Shown here: in pieces, positions 53,874 to 64,000 of the stretch
Layout: every line of letters starts with the position of its first letter
How positions within the stretch are numbered: position 1 is the stretch's first letter
Assembly: GCA_021234155.1 (NCBI GenBank)
Contig: JAJEKV010000005.1
Span: 20,506,089 to 20,570,088, forward strand
DNA length: 64,000 nt
From: Isoetes taiwanensis
Lineage: Eukaryota; Streptophyta; Lycopodiopsida; Isoetales; Isoetaceae
Direction of reading: 5' to 3'
Translations under genes and position numbers: made by a program
The notes under the pieces: generated by a model
Databases searched by the model: none
The model's input: only the letters and a program-made list of their open reading frames with translations
Told to the model about the DNA's origin: nothing

Positions 53874-55342
53874 AATATCCGGAATGAATTGCCAAGAACT
53901 TCTGAATTGGCTTTCTAAAGTTCTATTGAGCTTTCTTTCATAAATTGATGGATTGGCAAAACGAAGGAGTTCTCTGAGATAACTAAACTTCTCAGAGACG
54001 GGTTAATCAGGATGATTTTTGGCCCAAAATATATACATTTTAAGTCAACACTAAGAATTCGATTAAAGCAAGGCTCAGACCGAAATCAAGCATGCCAAAA
54101 TTTAATTGTCAAGAGTCGATGGGATTACGGTTCAGCGCTGCTGATTTTTGATCAATTGCTCCGGAAATCATAGTAAAAAAATGCAAAAATGGAACCAGGA
54201 AGCCAAGATCTCAAATTTATCATAAGCTACTTCTGGCTATGACTGAATGCAGCCTTCCGCTCGTTTCTTCCTTCCCATGCTAGATTCCCAATCTTCTATT
54301 GTAGATGGGGGACTATTTAAGACCTGAACATTTTGTATTGGCAGAAAGAAGCACAATTCTGCATACACTAAGCGAAGAGCTCTTAAACTAGCAACAAAGA
54401 ACAGTATCGGTTTAGAACATCTGTAGATGGTATGCAGATCCACTCGTCAAAACCCCAACTACCTTCATGTTTCTGACAACAGAGTCTGTGCTAGTCTAGC
54501 GGCTTTGTGCGAGCAAGTTTTCAAAGGCAAAGATAGGCCTTTAACATTTACATTCATTAGAATTTAGAATCCATTCTTTCTAAATACATTCAAATGGTTT
54601 TCTTTGAAGACAATTTTGTTTTTTTTCGGCCCTTACGTAATTAGATGTTATTAAATCTAGGCCCATCTCATGAAATTCAAATGAAATAATACGAGACTCT
54701 CTAAGCAAATTGGGCGCATCTCATGGAATCCAAAAGAATTTAAACGAGCCATGACGAGAATGTAAAGAATTTTCGTGGCAAAGTTTAAAGAATCCAAACT
54801 AAGTATCTAGACCAATTCCATTGAATATAGGCCTCAACATTTACAACAAGCGTCTTTGATACCAAGTTTTTGCACCTTTTGCCTAAGTTCACACAATCTC
54901 ATTCTCTAGCTCTAAGAAATGTCCAAAAAGCTCTATATTCTTAATGTTGGCATCATCCATGCATTGGTTACCAATCTTAGATCTAGCATACAGCATCCCT
55001 CAATCAAGTTGTGGGAGTAAATATACTTCAAAGTTGTCATCTCAAACTTGCATTTTTTGCAAGAGTTGCAACTTATAGTGTAATAGAAGGTCATACAAGC
55101 AACACCATCATGGCAGACACACGACAACATTATGCACATGCCATATAAAATATAATATGAAGTAGGCTAACTAAGCAATAATATTAAGCACCCACCAGAT
55201 AAATTGCAGGAATAAAGCATATTCGCCCTATATGCTTGGAAATGCACATTTGACAATTGTATTCAACGGTCAAATGTGCACAGGGCGTTGACTCCGCCAG
55301 CGCTAAATTCTTGTATATATAAAATTATTCTATGTGTGCCTT
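53874..55342. other. No gene seen
   Basis: AT-rich DNA. Small open frames at 54237-54443 and 54933-55139 (minus) have no similarity that I can name. Confidence 0.35.
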
Positions 55343-57089
55343 GAAAACGATGTACCCATGGTGTATATGACATGTTAAAAATATATAACACGCTTCTTTA
55401 CCGTCGGATTGGGGGCATTGATTGAGTGGCGCAACGTGAGCCATTGGATTATGGATGGGTCATGCATGGGGCATGCATGGCCATGCATGAGGGCATGCAA
55501 CACATCCCTGGACCGTTGGATAAAAAAGGGGAGGCGAAATCATGGCCCTTGATTTTTACCAGGAAGGTGCAAAGAAGCTTCCTTTTAAAGTGGATTTGGT
55601 GTAACCAATCTCCACCGTTAGATCAAAGGGGGGAGGAGAAATCCTAGCCATTCACTTTCTTATTAAATTAGAGTTTTTAAATATTAAAGGAGGTGAGGTG
55701 TCACCTCATTAATAAAAAAAGTAATGAGGTGGCAACTCATTAATTATAAAGCTTTCTTGGAAGCTTCCTTTTTTGCATCGCCTTCAAATGACTTTATCTT
55801 GCGATGGAGGTCTCGGATCAAAGTGGGACCTATGCCATTGGATTCCTCTCATCAAATGCTTTCCAATGAGTAGTGGTTTGGCATTATTCCGTGCAATGTT
55901 GGATAATCTAGGGGAATATTTATAGAATCTAAGGGAATCTGAGAGAATTATTGTAGAAACTTGGGGAATCTAGAGGAATCTTGGGATAATCTATGAAAAA
56001 TCAAGGGAACCTCAAGAGAATCTTAAGGAATCTATGGGAATCTTAAAAGAATCTAGGGGAATCTAAGAAAATCTTGAAAAAAGGTTTAAGAATCAAGGGA
56101 AATCTTGATGGAATCTTAGAGATCTAAGGGGATCTTCATAGAATTTAAGGGAATCTAGGAGAACCTACATAGAATCTTAGAGAATCTAAATGAATCTACA
56201 TAGAATCTTGGGGAAAACGATGTGTATATGACATGTTAAAAATATATAACACGCTTCTTTACCGTCGGATTGGGGGCATTGATTGAGTGGCGCAACGTGA
56301 GCCATTGGATTATGGATGGGTCATGCATGGGGCATGCATGGCCATGCATGAGGGCATGCAACACATCCCTGGACCGTTGGATAAAAAAGGGGAGGCGAAA
56401 TCATGGCCCTTGATTTTTACCAGGAAGGTGCAAAGAAGCTTCCTTTTAAAGTGGATTTGGTGTAACCAATCTCCACCGTTAGATCAAAGGGGGGAGGAGA
56501 AATCCTAGCCATTCACTTTCTTATTAAATTAGAGTTTTTAAATATTAAAGGAGGTGAGGTGTCACCTCATTAATAAAAAAAGTAATGAGGTGGCAACTCA
56601 TTAATTATAAAGCTTTCTTGGAAGCTTCCTTTTTTGCATCGCCTTCAAATGACTTTATCTTGCGATGGAGGTCTCGGAAAAGTGGGACCTATGCCATTGG
56701 ATTCCTCTCATCAAATGCTTTCCAATGAGTACTGGTTTGGCATTATTCCGTGCAATGCTGGATAATCTAGGGGAATATTCATAGAATCTAATGGAATCTG
56801 AGAGAATTATTGTAGAAACTTGGGGAATCTAGAGGAATCTTGGGATAATCTATAAAAAATCAAGGGAACCTCAAGAGAATCTTAAGGAATCTATGGGAAT
56901 CTATGGGAATCTTAAAAGAATCTAGGGGAATCTAAGAAAACCTTGAAAAAAGGTTTAAGAATCAAGGGAAATCTTGATGGAATCTTAGCGATCTAAGGGA
57001 TCTTCATAGAATTTAAGGGAATCTAGGAGAACCTACTTAGAATCTTAGAGAATCTAAATGAATCTACATAGAATCTTGGGGAATCTTTA
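55343..57089. repeat. Tandem duplication with a unit of about 861-871 bp
   Basis: Copy 1 is about 55343-56213 and copy 2 about 56214-57089. They start GAAAACGATGT and are near-identical over all of their length; the 73-codon frame at 55426-55647 is repeated unchanged at 56287-56508. Copy 1 has an extra ACCCATGG-containing 10 bp near its start. The frame is probably not a gene: it lacks recognisable domains and its conservation is explained by recency. Confidence 0.92.
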
Positions 57090-57990
57090 TAGAACCTTAA
57101 GAATCTAGGGGTCTATGTGTAATCTTAGGGAATTGCAGGAGATTCCAAGGGATCTAGGGGAATCTTTGACAGTAGGTGTGTTGTACAGGGGAATCTTCAT
57201 AGAATCTTAGGGAATCTAGAATAATCTTCATGGAATCTTGGAGAATCTAGAGGAATCTTAGGATAATATTTGGGAATCTAAGGGAATCTCAAGAGAATAT
57301 TTAAGAATCTAGAGGAATCTTGGGTTAACCTTTGGAATCAAGGAAATATCAAGAGAATCTTAAGAAATCTATGGGATTTAAAAGAATATAGGGGAATCTA
57401 AGAGAATCCAAAAAATGTTTGAGGAATCTTAGAGAATCTAGTGGAATCTTCATAGAATCTAAGGGAATCTAGAAGAATCTACATAGAATCTTGGGGAATC
57501 TAAACAGTCTTTGAAAATCTACGGGAATCTTTGTAGAACCTTAAGAATCTAGGGGTGAATTTTAGAGAACTTAGGGGGAATCCAAGGGGATTTAGGGAAA
57601 TCTTTGATAGTAGGTGTGTTCTAAAGGGGAATCTTCATAGAATCTAAAGAAATCTAGAAAAATCTACATGGAATCTTGAGGAATCTTAGGATAATCTTTG
57701 GGAATCTAGTGGAATCTCAAGAGAATCTTTAAGAATCTAAGGTAATCTTCATAAAATCTTTGAGTATCTAGAGAATCTTGGTGGAATCTTGGAGAATCTC
57801 TATAGAATCTTCATCGCATGACTTTAAATTTGATTTCTAGTCGAATTTGTACAATTCCTCGAGGAATCATACGTGGATCTTGGGAAATATAAGCGAACAT
57901 TGATGGAATCTCATAGAATCTAGGGAAGTCTTTCTAGAGTCTTAGAGAATCTAAAAGAATCTTTATAGGATCTTCGTGGAATGGCACTGC
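55900..57990. repeat. GAATCT-rich degenerate minisatellite
   Basis: More than 100 occurrences of GAATCT or close variants, as GGGAATCTAGGGGAATCTTGG-like units of about 8-20 bp in the same orientation, fill this region. No ORF. It spans the right half of both 861-bp copies and continues beyond them. Confidence 0.9.
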
Positions 57991-59101
57991 CTTTGGCTTC
58001 TAGTCGAATTTGTATAGTCCCTCATAGTACAATAACTTGTATATCCGTATATGTATATGCAGTCCAGAGATAAAGTATATATCGTGTAAAATCTTTTGGG
58101 GTCTTTTCTTGCTCGCCAAAGGGTTTGGCAACTGAAAACTACTAAAGTAACACACATAAGGGATAATTTTACACACTGTTCTTAGTTTTTTAGTGTAAAA
58201 AGTTCTAAAATGGTTCTAAATTTTCTGAGCTTGTAATGCAATGTTAGAGCATAAAGTAGTCGAATCATGTTGTTATTTCTACTTTTGTTTCTCTACATAC
58301 ATGCGAACTTCACTCCAGGCAGCTAAAAAATTGCTACTAAAGGCAAAGAACTCCAAAATATTATGGTGACACAGGTGTTTGACTAGAAGGAAACCACATG
58401 GTTTATCCAGAGGAGAGCGAGGAGTAGCAACCCCTCAGAAGTTTACATATTTATTTACAAAATATATAGGAAAGGGTAAGGCGCATCTAATACTTCAATC
58501 GCCGTGAGAAATGTGCATGGTGCCCATCGCTACGATGACGAATTGTGATGAATATGCTCAACATTGCTAAGGAGGTTGACTATCTTTTGAGCATCACCAT
58601 GTTGTAGATTGGTATGTGCGCTCAGAAAATACATCTCCGAGAATAAAAAAGGAGGGCATGTAATCACATGGCTTCATTACTTCAACTTTTGTATCCTCGG
58701 TATAAATTTATACTGCATCATCAACTAAAACTTAAGCTTAACTACAAGACATCGTGGATGTATTGGTATTTGTAATACTATGTGATGCAAAAACAATGGT
58801 TTGTCATTCAAGAAGTTTGTTCAACTGCCTCCCAATGTGTTTTAAGGTCCATTAGGATGTTCAGCCAAAATGGTTGTGAAATAACAAATTTCCTGTCTTC
58901 TAAAACAGCTAATATAAAAACTTTCAGGGACAAGGTACAAAAGCATCTAATTTCTTCATACGAATTTGCCCCATAGCCAATCTTTGAATTTCATTGTAGT
59001 TCTTTCCCCCTCTACAATGGGATTTTTTTTTTGTGTGTGTGTTTTTCCTTAATACCAAGTCTTCTTAAAATGTCTGTTTTCACGAGCAGTTTTATAAATC
59101 T
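57991..59101. other. Right part of the TIR element; no gene seen
   Basis: AT-rich, with one palindrome copy at 58699-58714. The small frame at 58782-58976 has no recognised similarity. Confidence 0.4.
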
Positions 59102-59218
59102 TTGGACTAAAGGTAATAAAAGGGCCCTTTTTAGAGGGATTTTAGAATTTTATAAATTTTCAGAAGGAATCTTCCAAACACACTTCTTAAATAAGTGCGT
59201 TTCATTTTAAACCTTGTT

Positions 59219-62200
59219 ATTAATTCACTAGCTTAGCTAACATATTTAACCGTCTATGATGGATGCAGCCATCATGTTTAACATATCTATCCCTAAGCGA
59301 TGAGTTACTGAATTGTTCAGAACAATTCTAAACTACAAGGTTTTATCATCATGACAATTCCTTTTGTCTCAAAAGACTATGTGATTAATATACTTCTTAT
59401 TTTAGATGTGCCTTTCATGTATTATTCAATTTTATATTCTAGATATCCCCCTTTCTTAGTTATTTACTCTCTTGGAATATTCCTATCAATTGCATTGATG
59501 TCATCATAACAAGTTGGACGGACTTAACTTCTTTTCATTCGGTTGGATTATTCCTTGGAGGTCCTAGCTTTATACACGGTCAACAAGTCCTTCTTAGAGA
59601 GGTGATCAATCTCACCAAGTGGTTTCAATATGTTGGATATCTGTTAACAATCGTGTATAATTTTGTTTACTCCTATGCATTTCCTTCCCAATCATTGATG
59701 CTTAGCTCAACTTGGGGCAATCCTTTCACGAGAAAATCTGGAAATGCCTTCCAATCCCATTATGGATGTCAACATCCATAAGCCTATCCTACTCGACTAT
59801 ATGGTCGTAGCTCCTCAATCTACGTAGCAGCTCATCCAATCGCTGCCTTCTTGAAGCAGGAAAATAACGTTCTTTCGAGTTGCTCGAGACTCCAGCCTCC
59901 TCCTCGATGTAGAGGTCAACTTTCTTCATTAGAGGCTTCCCATTGCTAGTGGTTTTGATGGCGTAGTTGACAACTTGAAATCTTCTATGTTACTTCCTAA
60001 AAGCCTGAAGGTGGTTTCGGTCATAAACATCCTCCACATTGAATTCTTCATCTTGGCGGCTGAAAGATACCTTTAAGTATGATATTGTTGTGCCAACTCC
60101 ATCCTTCGAGTCATGTAGCATGTTGACAAACAAGTGTTGAGGATGTTGCTCGCTTCACGCCTTCCAATTGTCCGACATCTCTTTTCTTTGATCTGTTACA
60201 CTGTGAGAGGGAGACTCGTAAGGAGTTGGCTAGACTCGTAAGGAGTTGTTCTCTTCATTAGTTGCCTTTCGAATCGTCGATCCTTGGGTTCGCGAAGTTG
60301 CATGCGAGTTGTCGTAGCTTGGTGAGGTTTTCTAGTTGACCATCAATTCTTCGACTCGGTTCTCCTAGTCCATCTCTATCGAGCTTCCCATCTTACCTGT
60401 TTGATCTCCTTGACTCGAGGGCTTAGACGTTGTCACGTTCTATGACACTATGCTGCCTTTAGTCTTGTGGTACTTTCTAGTTGCATTTGATCACGCTCCA
60501 CAATTTTGAACCTCGTGTTGATTGCTAGCACTTCTCTAGCCTCCGGTTTGTGGCCTTTGTCCCTCAATACATGTGCATCTTCCTGGTGAGTAAAGCCTCA
60601 TGACTCTCCTCTGTGATTGGTTTGCTATCCGGGGTGATGTATTCTTATATCTGCATAGCTTGACCCTTGAGTTAAAGAACTTACTGCCCTAGATCTATTC
60701 TTGTCCTTAAATAGCCTAGCTATTGTCTTGAACTCTCTTTTTGCTGAAGGTGCTTTGGTTACTATTCTTGTCATTAAGGTGTCTGAATGCTTCTATCTTG
60801 GCGTGAGGGTCCCTCGTGGTTGAGATACGTTCGGCTTCTTCTCTTCTAATTGTTGGTAAGAGTACTTGACGAAGCCATCATCTAGTTGTTAAATGAGCAT
60901 AGGCATAACCCATCATTGTGGCGCCTTTCTTAAGTGTATCTCCATCTGGCACGCATGTTACAAACATCATCATACGAGGCAGGATTATGGTCGTCGAGAG
61001 GTTGCCTCCTCAGTTGGCTCGTTGGTGTCGGGTCGTCCTGAAGAATTCCTCGACGTCTGTCGGCTTGAGGTAGTGGCCGCAGTTTTTGAAGATGTTTGAT
61101 CGTTCCTCCTTCTGTTGTTGAGGACACTCGTGTCATAAGGCCATCAAGTGTTTCTGCTGCTAGAGGAGGTAGAGTTGTATCCCGAAGATGTCTCCATGCA
61201 AAATCTAGATGGTGCAGCGCTAAGGATCTTGACATGACTGGTATTATCTCTCATCTTGATATTGTGTTGGACGAGCAATCTTCTACTTGAGGCCGCTTCT
61301 CGAAGTGTCTGGAGTCGAAGCTTGTCTTGGGCTCTAGTCGTCTCTCTCTTATACTTGCTCTTCCATTCGAACACTTGCTCTTGGCTATACCTGTGGTTCT
61401 TTGCTTCATCCTTTGACAGTCGAAGTGATGGAGTTTCTTGATGCAAATGCTAAACCTTAAAACATGATCCTAAACTCATGTTTTGTATTATGTGTGAGCA
61501 CCTGATACTTACGATAGACATATATATGATTATATTGGGATTTTAATTCATCCACTTTTCTAATCTATAGAAGAACATATGCTTAAATGTTTATACTCCT
61601 TTAGGATTTTCCCTCCTCCAATCACGTTTAGTTCTTTGGTTTTGCCGCATACTCCTTATTCTACTTGACTCCAGGGTTCCTTAAGGTGTTGCAACTATAG
61701 TTGACCTTCGTGTGTGATCTGAGGTCGTTATCCCAAGTCGCGGAGAACGTTCCTCGATGTGAACCCTTGAGTTGAAAATGCTCCTCCTTAATGTGTTTAC
61801 CTGTCATGTGGAGTGTTGTGACTGCTCAGTGTCCCTACATGCCACGTGTCGTTGCAAGGTTGAAGATGTGTAGTGCCATTGACCGCTTGAGTATGATCAC
61901 CTGGTTGTTGCAGTCGGGCATCGCCTTCGAAGCTCTGAGATAGCGATCGTCAGGTAGACAGTGTCATTTCTCCGCAGGTTGACTTTCTGAGTGCGACTCC
62001 TATTGCTTGGACTTTGCTTCGTTGCGAGATGCCCCTCCTATGCCTAGAAATATGATCATCTCCATTGCACATGCCATCGCTCCTCCGAGTTGCCTTTGAG
62101 TGGTCTGTGGTTGTTGGCTAGGTCGGCTCCTCCGTCCTTTGGGTCGGGTCTATTCGAGTCTCGAACTACTTGATTGAGGCACTGGAATTATCCTTCCTTG

Positions 62201-62421
62201 GGTTTGCAGACGTTTCTAAATTTGGGACTCTTGTTCGTACCAACTATCCTCCTCCTTGATCTTGTCGCTGATGCTAATATATGCCTTCAAGTGGGAGATG
62301 TTCCTCCCCTGTTATGTGTCTCCTCTCCTTCCTCCATCATGATCCCCTATTTTTGAAATCGATGAAGTCATTATGTGCGAGGGAGCTAGGACTAGGGTGT
62401 TTTGTAGTTGTCTAGCCAGCA
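59219..62421. other. Unassigned region with weak minus-strand coding signal
   Basis: Higher GC than its surroundings from about 59800. Two minus-strand frames, 61144-61446 (100 codons, Lys/Arg/Gln-rich, with EQVFEWKSKYKRETTRAQDK predicted helical) and 60930-61235 (101 codons), and a plus frame at 62174-62356 show no domain I can name. No terminal repeats found. It may be decayed transposon gag or pol sequence. Confidence 0.3.
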
Positions 62422-64000
62422 GGAGGTCACGCCCACCTACAAGTACCTAGGGGTGGAGTTCCCCCCGCTCTATTGGGAGGCGCCCATCCACTTCTGAAAG
62501 TGATAGCAGGGCGGAAAGCGCTTTATGCCATCTTGGGAACAAATACCCGGCAGAGCTCTATGATTGGGGCCATTAGTCACATCTGTTTGGCGCTAGTCGA
62601 GCCCGGCCCTTCAGACGGGGTCGAGGTTTGGGGCCCATTGGTCGCCTGGCGCACTGGAATGACTTGGAGCAAGTCACGAAGAAGGCATTTTTTAGCACGC
62701 ACACAGGCCGAAAACTTCGCCCCTATCGGTTCTAACTGCGAACCGGATTCTTGTCGCCAGCGGCAACCCTGATAGACACATCGCCTATTTTTTGAAAGTG
62801 GTTAATATGGGTTATGCTTTCGGCTTCCCCACCGGCTTACGCCAGGGCAATGGGCCCTTGGCCGCTCGTACGCTTTTTGGAGGGTAAGAGAGATCGCTGG
62901 TTCGCCCGGATGGAACGTCGCGAGAACCTGCCGATGTGTGCAGTGGACCACAGGCGGTCCGATCGTGATGCTTCATGGGGAGTACCTGGACGCTTGCTTC
63001 CTTGCCAAGCTCGCGGGACCCCCGGATCTAGAGCAGGTCAAAAACGGCCCATTACAAGGAGCACATCAACCCCACATTGGTTCGGGGCCCGCAGCTCTAC
63101 TGCGTTCCCCACCCCTCAAAAAGCGGACTCATTGCCTCCATTCGCCGGGTGCCCACCATCTCCGCGCCGACGGCGGGCGGGTGGATTAGGGGAGCCCGCC
63201 AGGGCGGGCTCTGTCAAGGATGTCAAACGGGTGCCACCGAGGATGAGTCTCATACTTTCGAGTTGCCCAGGCATTCCGGATCTGGGGCGGACATGCCCCT
63301 TAGTGCGGCGGACTTGCCCCTACATTTGCTTGATGAACCTGCACCGTCAAGCGTGCTCGGGTCGTACATTCGGAGGTAATTGGATCTCATGAGCCCACCT
63401 TTTGACCCACTTTGGTCAGCTTGTCCGGGCACCTACGACTACCGGTACATGAGTGTATATATTTGTGTGTTTTGCATTTTGTATATTGGAACAGTTTTGT
63501 CGGCCGGTGATTCTTTTGCCGCGGTTTTCCCTCGAAAACCCTTCGGGGCGGGGGTTTTTTAATCCGGGTAGTAATCCGCTTGCTGCGCCTTTGTATTGGG
63601 TCCCATAGACCGATTGGTCTCCGTGGACGATAAAAATACCTTCCTTCCTTCCTTCCTTCCTCATGGAGTGCTATCAATGCTCTGCATAATAGTATACTTA
63701 GGATTATATAATTTATGTGGTTATAAGGGGTTCACAACCCTGAATAATTTCATTAAGAGCCAGGCTATTAGCTCATTCCTAGGTGTGAATGCAGGCAATT
63801 GATCACGACGTAAGAAAATTATGCTTTTCCCATCATGCATCCTATCTATACTTTGATGCAAAGCCTCTCCCCACCTTAGCGGTCGCACCCCCATTGAGCT
63901 GGTGTCGACTAATTTGGAGACGCCTTGCCATTGCATTGCTCCATTAATTCGCTCCCCCGCATCAGTCTTGCATGCTGAAGGACACATGGACATTAAGCAT
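62422..64000 (+). repeat. Long repeat, copy 2 (second-LINE 3' half and flank)
   Basis: Copy of 49462-51040. The LINE part (62422-63660) covers the RT palm-to-zinc-knuckle region (TYKYLGVEF..., then QTGATEDESHTF) with very many indels relative to copy 1. The (TTCC)n tail is at 63639-63660. The following 340 bp differ from copy 1 by about one base. The left boundary at 62422 is abrupt, in AT/GC-mixed sequence. It continues past the window end. Confidence 0.88.

Larger units (their letters stand above)
51296..59218. mobile_element. 7.9-kb element with about 110-bp inverted termini
   Basis: The left end reads AACAAAGTTTAAAATGAAAC; the right end, complemented, reads AACAAGGTTTAAAATGAAAC. Inverted similarity continues patchily for about 110 bp on each side (51296-51402 and 59102-59218), including CTAAAATCCC and the ...CCCTTTT ends. 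ATTA flanks both sides (51292-51295 and 59219-59222), a possible 4-bp target duplication. No transposase ORF. This would be a large non-autonomous DNA transposon. Superfamily not assigned. Confidence 0.65.

Noticed and set aside
54845-54870. TTTGATACCA resembling a minus-strand copia primer-binding site
   Set aside because: No LTR-like end adjoins it and no copia coding sequence lies nearby.
55426-55647. 73-codon frame conserved exactly at 56287-56508
   Set aside because: The whole surrounding 861 bp is duplicated, so the identity says nothing about coding; no domain seen.
1-64000. CRISPR array or bacterial operon
   Set aside because: No regularly spaced repeats with unique spacers and no bacterial gene organisation; spliced genes and plant transposons throughout.

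Overview
This window is nuclear DNA of a land plant. It has multi-exon genes with GT/AG introns, a plant-type OTS/ULP1 SUMO protease, Ty1/copia and Ty3/gypsy retrotransposons, LINEs, a CACTA element and a Helitron end. A Penelope-like reverse transcriptase gene and a PPR gene fragment of the kind abundant in seed-free plants make a fern or lycophyte more likely than an angiosperm. That placement is inference.

Layout. 1-9000: a Helitron 3' end abuts a 0.41-kb direct repeat, which recurs at 6716-7131; between the two lies a decayed Penelope-like retroelement (1216-5026) with an upstream ORF of unknown function. LINE scraps follow. 9440-15379: a 12-exon Ulp1-family SUMO protease gene whose splice phases close exactly (427 aa, His272/Asp299/Cys369). 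15380-18046: intergenic, with a tRNA-derived SINE head. 18047-19457: a 3-exon gene for a 416-aa type II membrane protein that resembles glycosyltransferases (DUF7796-like).

20396-28302: relics of gypsy and of a minus-strand copia element. The copia is interrupted by a 552-bp foldback element and by a 1.5-kb insertion with TGACGTCCC-type ends. 28303-38854: a 5'-truncated LINE with poly(A) and a 10-bp target duplication, split by a 9.1-kb gypsy element with 2.5-kb LTRs and a perfect 5-bp target duplication. 39061-50691: a GC-rich second LINE (ORF1, endonuclease, RT, TTCC tail). Its endonuclease is split by a 7.1-kb CACTA element that itself carries a copia pol, a second copia tail and a PPR fragment.

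51296-59218: a 7.9-kb segment with about 110-bp inverted termini and an ATTA duplication. It holds an array of 16-bp palindromes near one end, gene-like sequence, an 861-bp tandem duplication and GAATCT-rich minisatellite DNA. 59219-62421 is unassigned. 62422-64000 repeats 49462-51040.

Only the SUMO protease and the membrane-protein gene look like intact host genes. The rest records nested insertions, whose order can be read from split reading frames and target duplications. Differences between duplicate copies (LTR pair, direct repeats) cluster at CAG/CTG sites as small indels, so some frameshifts here may be sequencing or consensus errors rather than real lesions.
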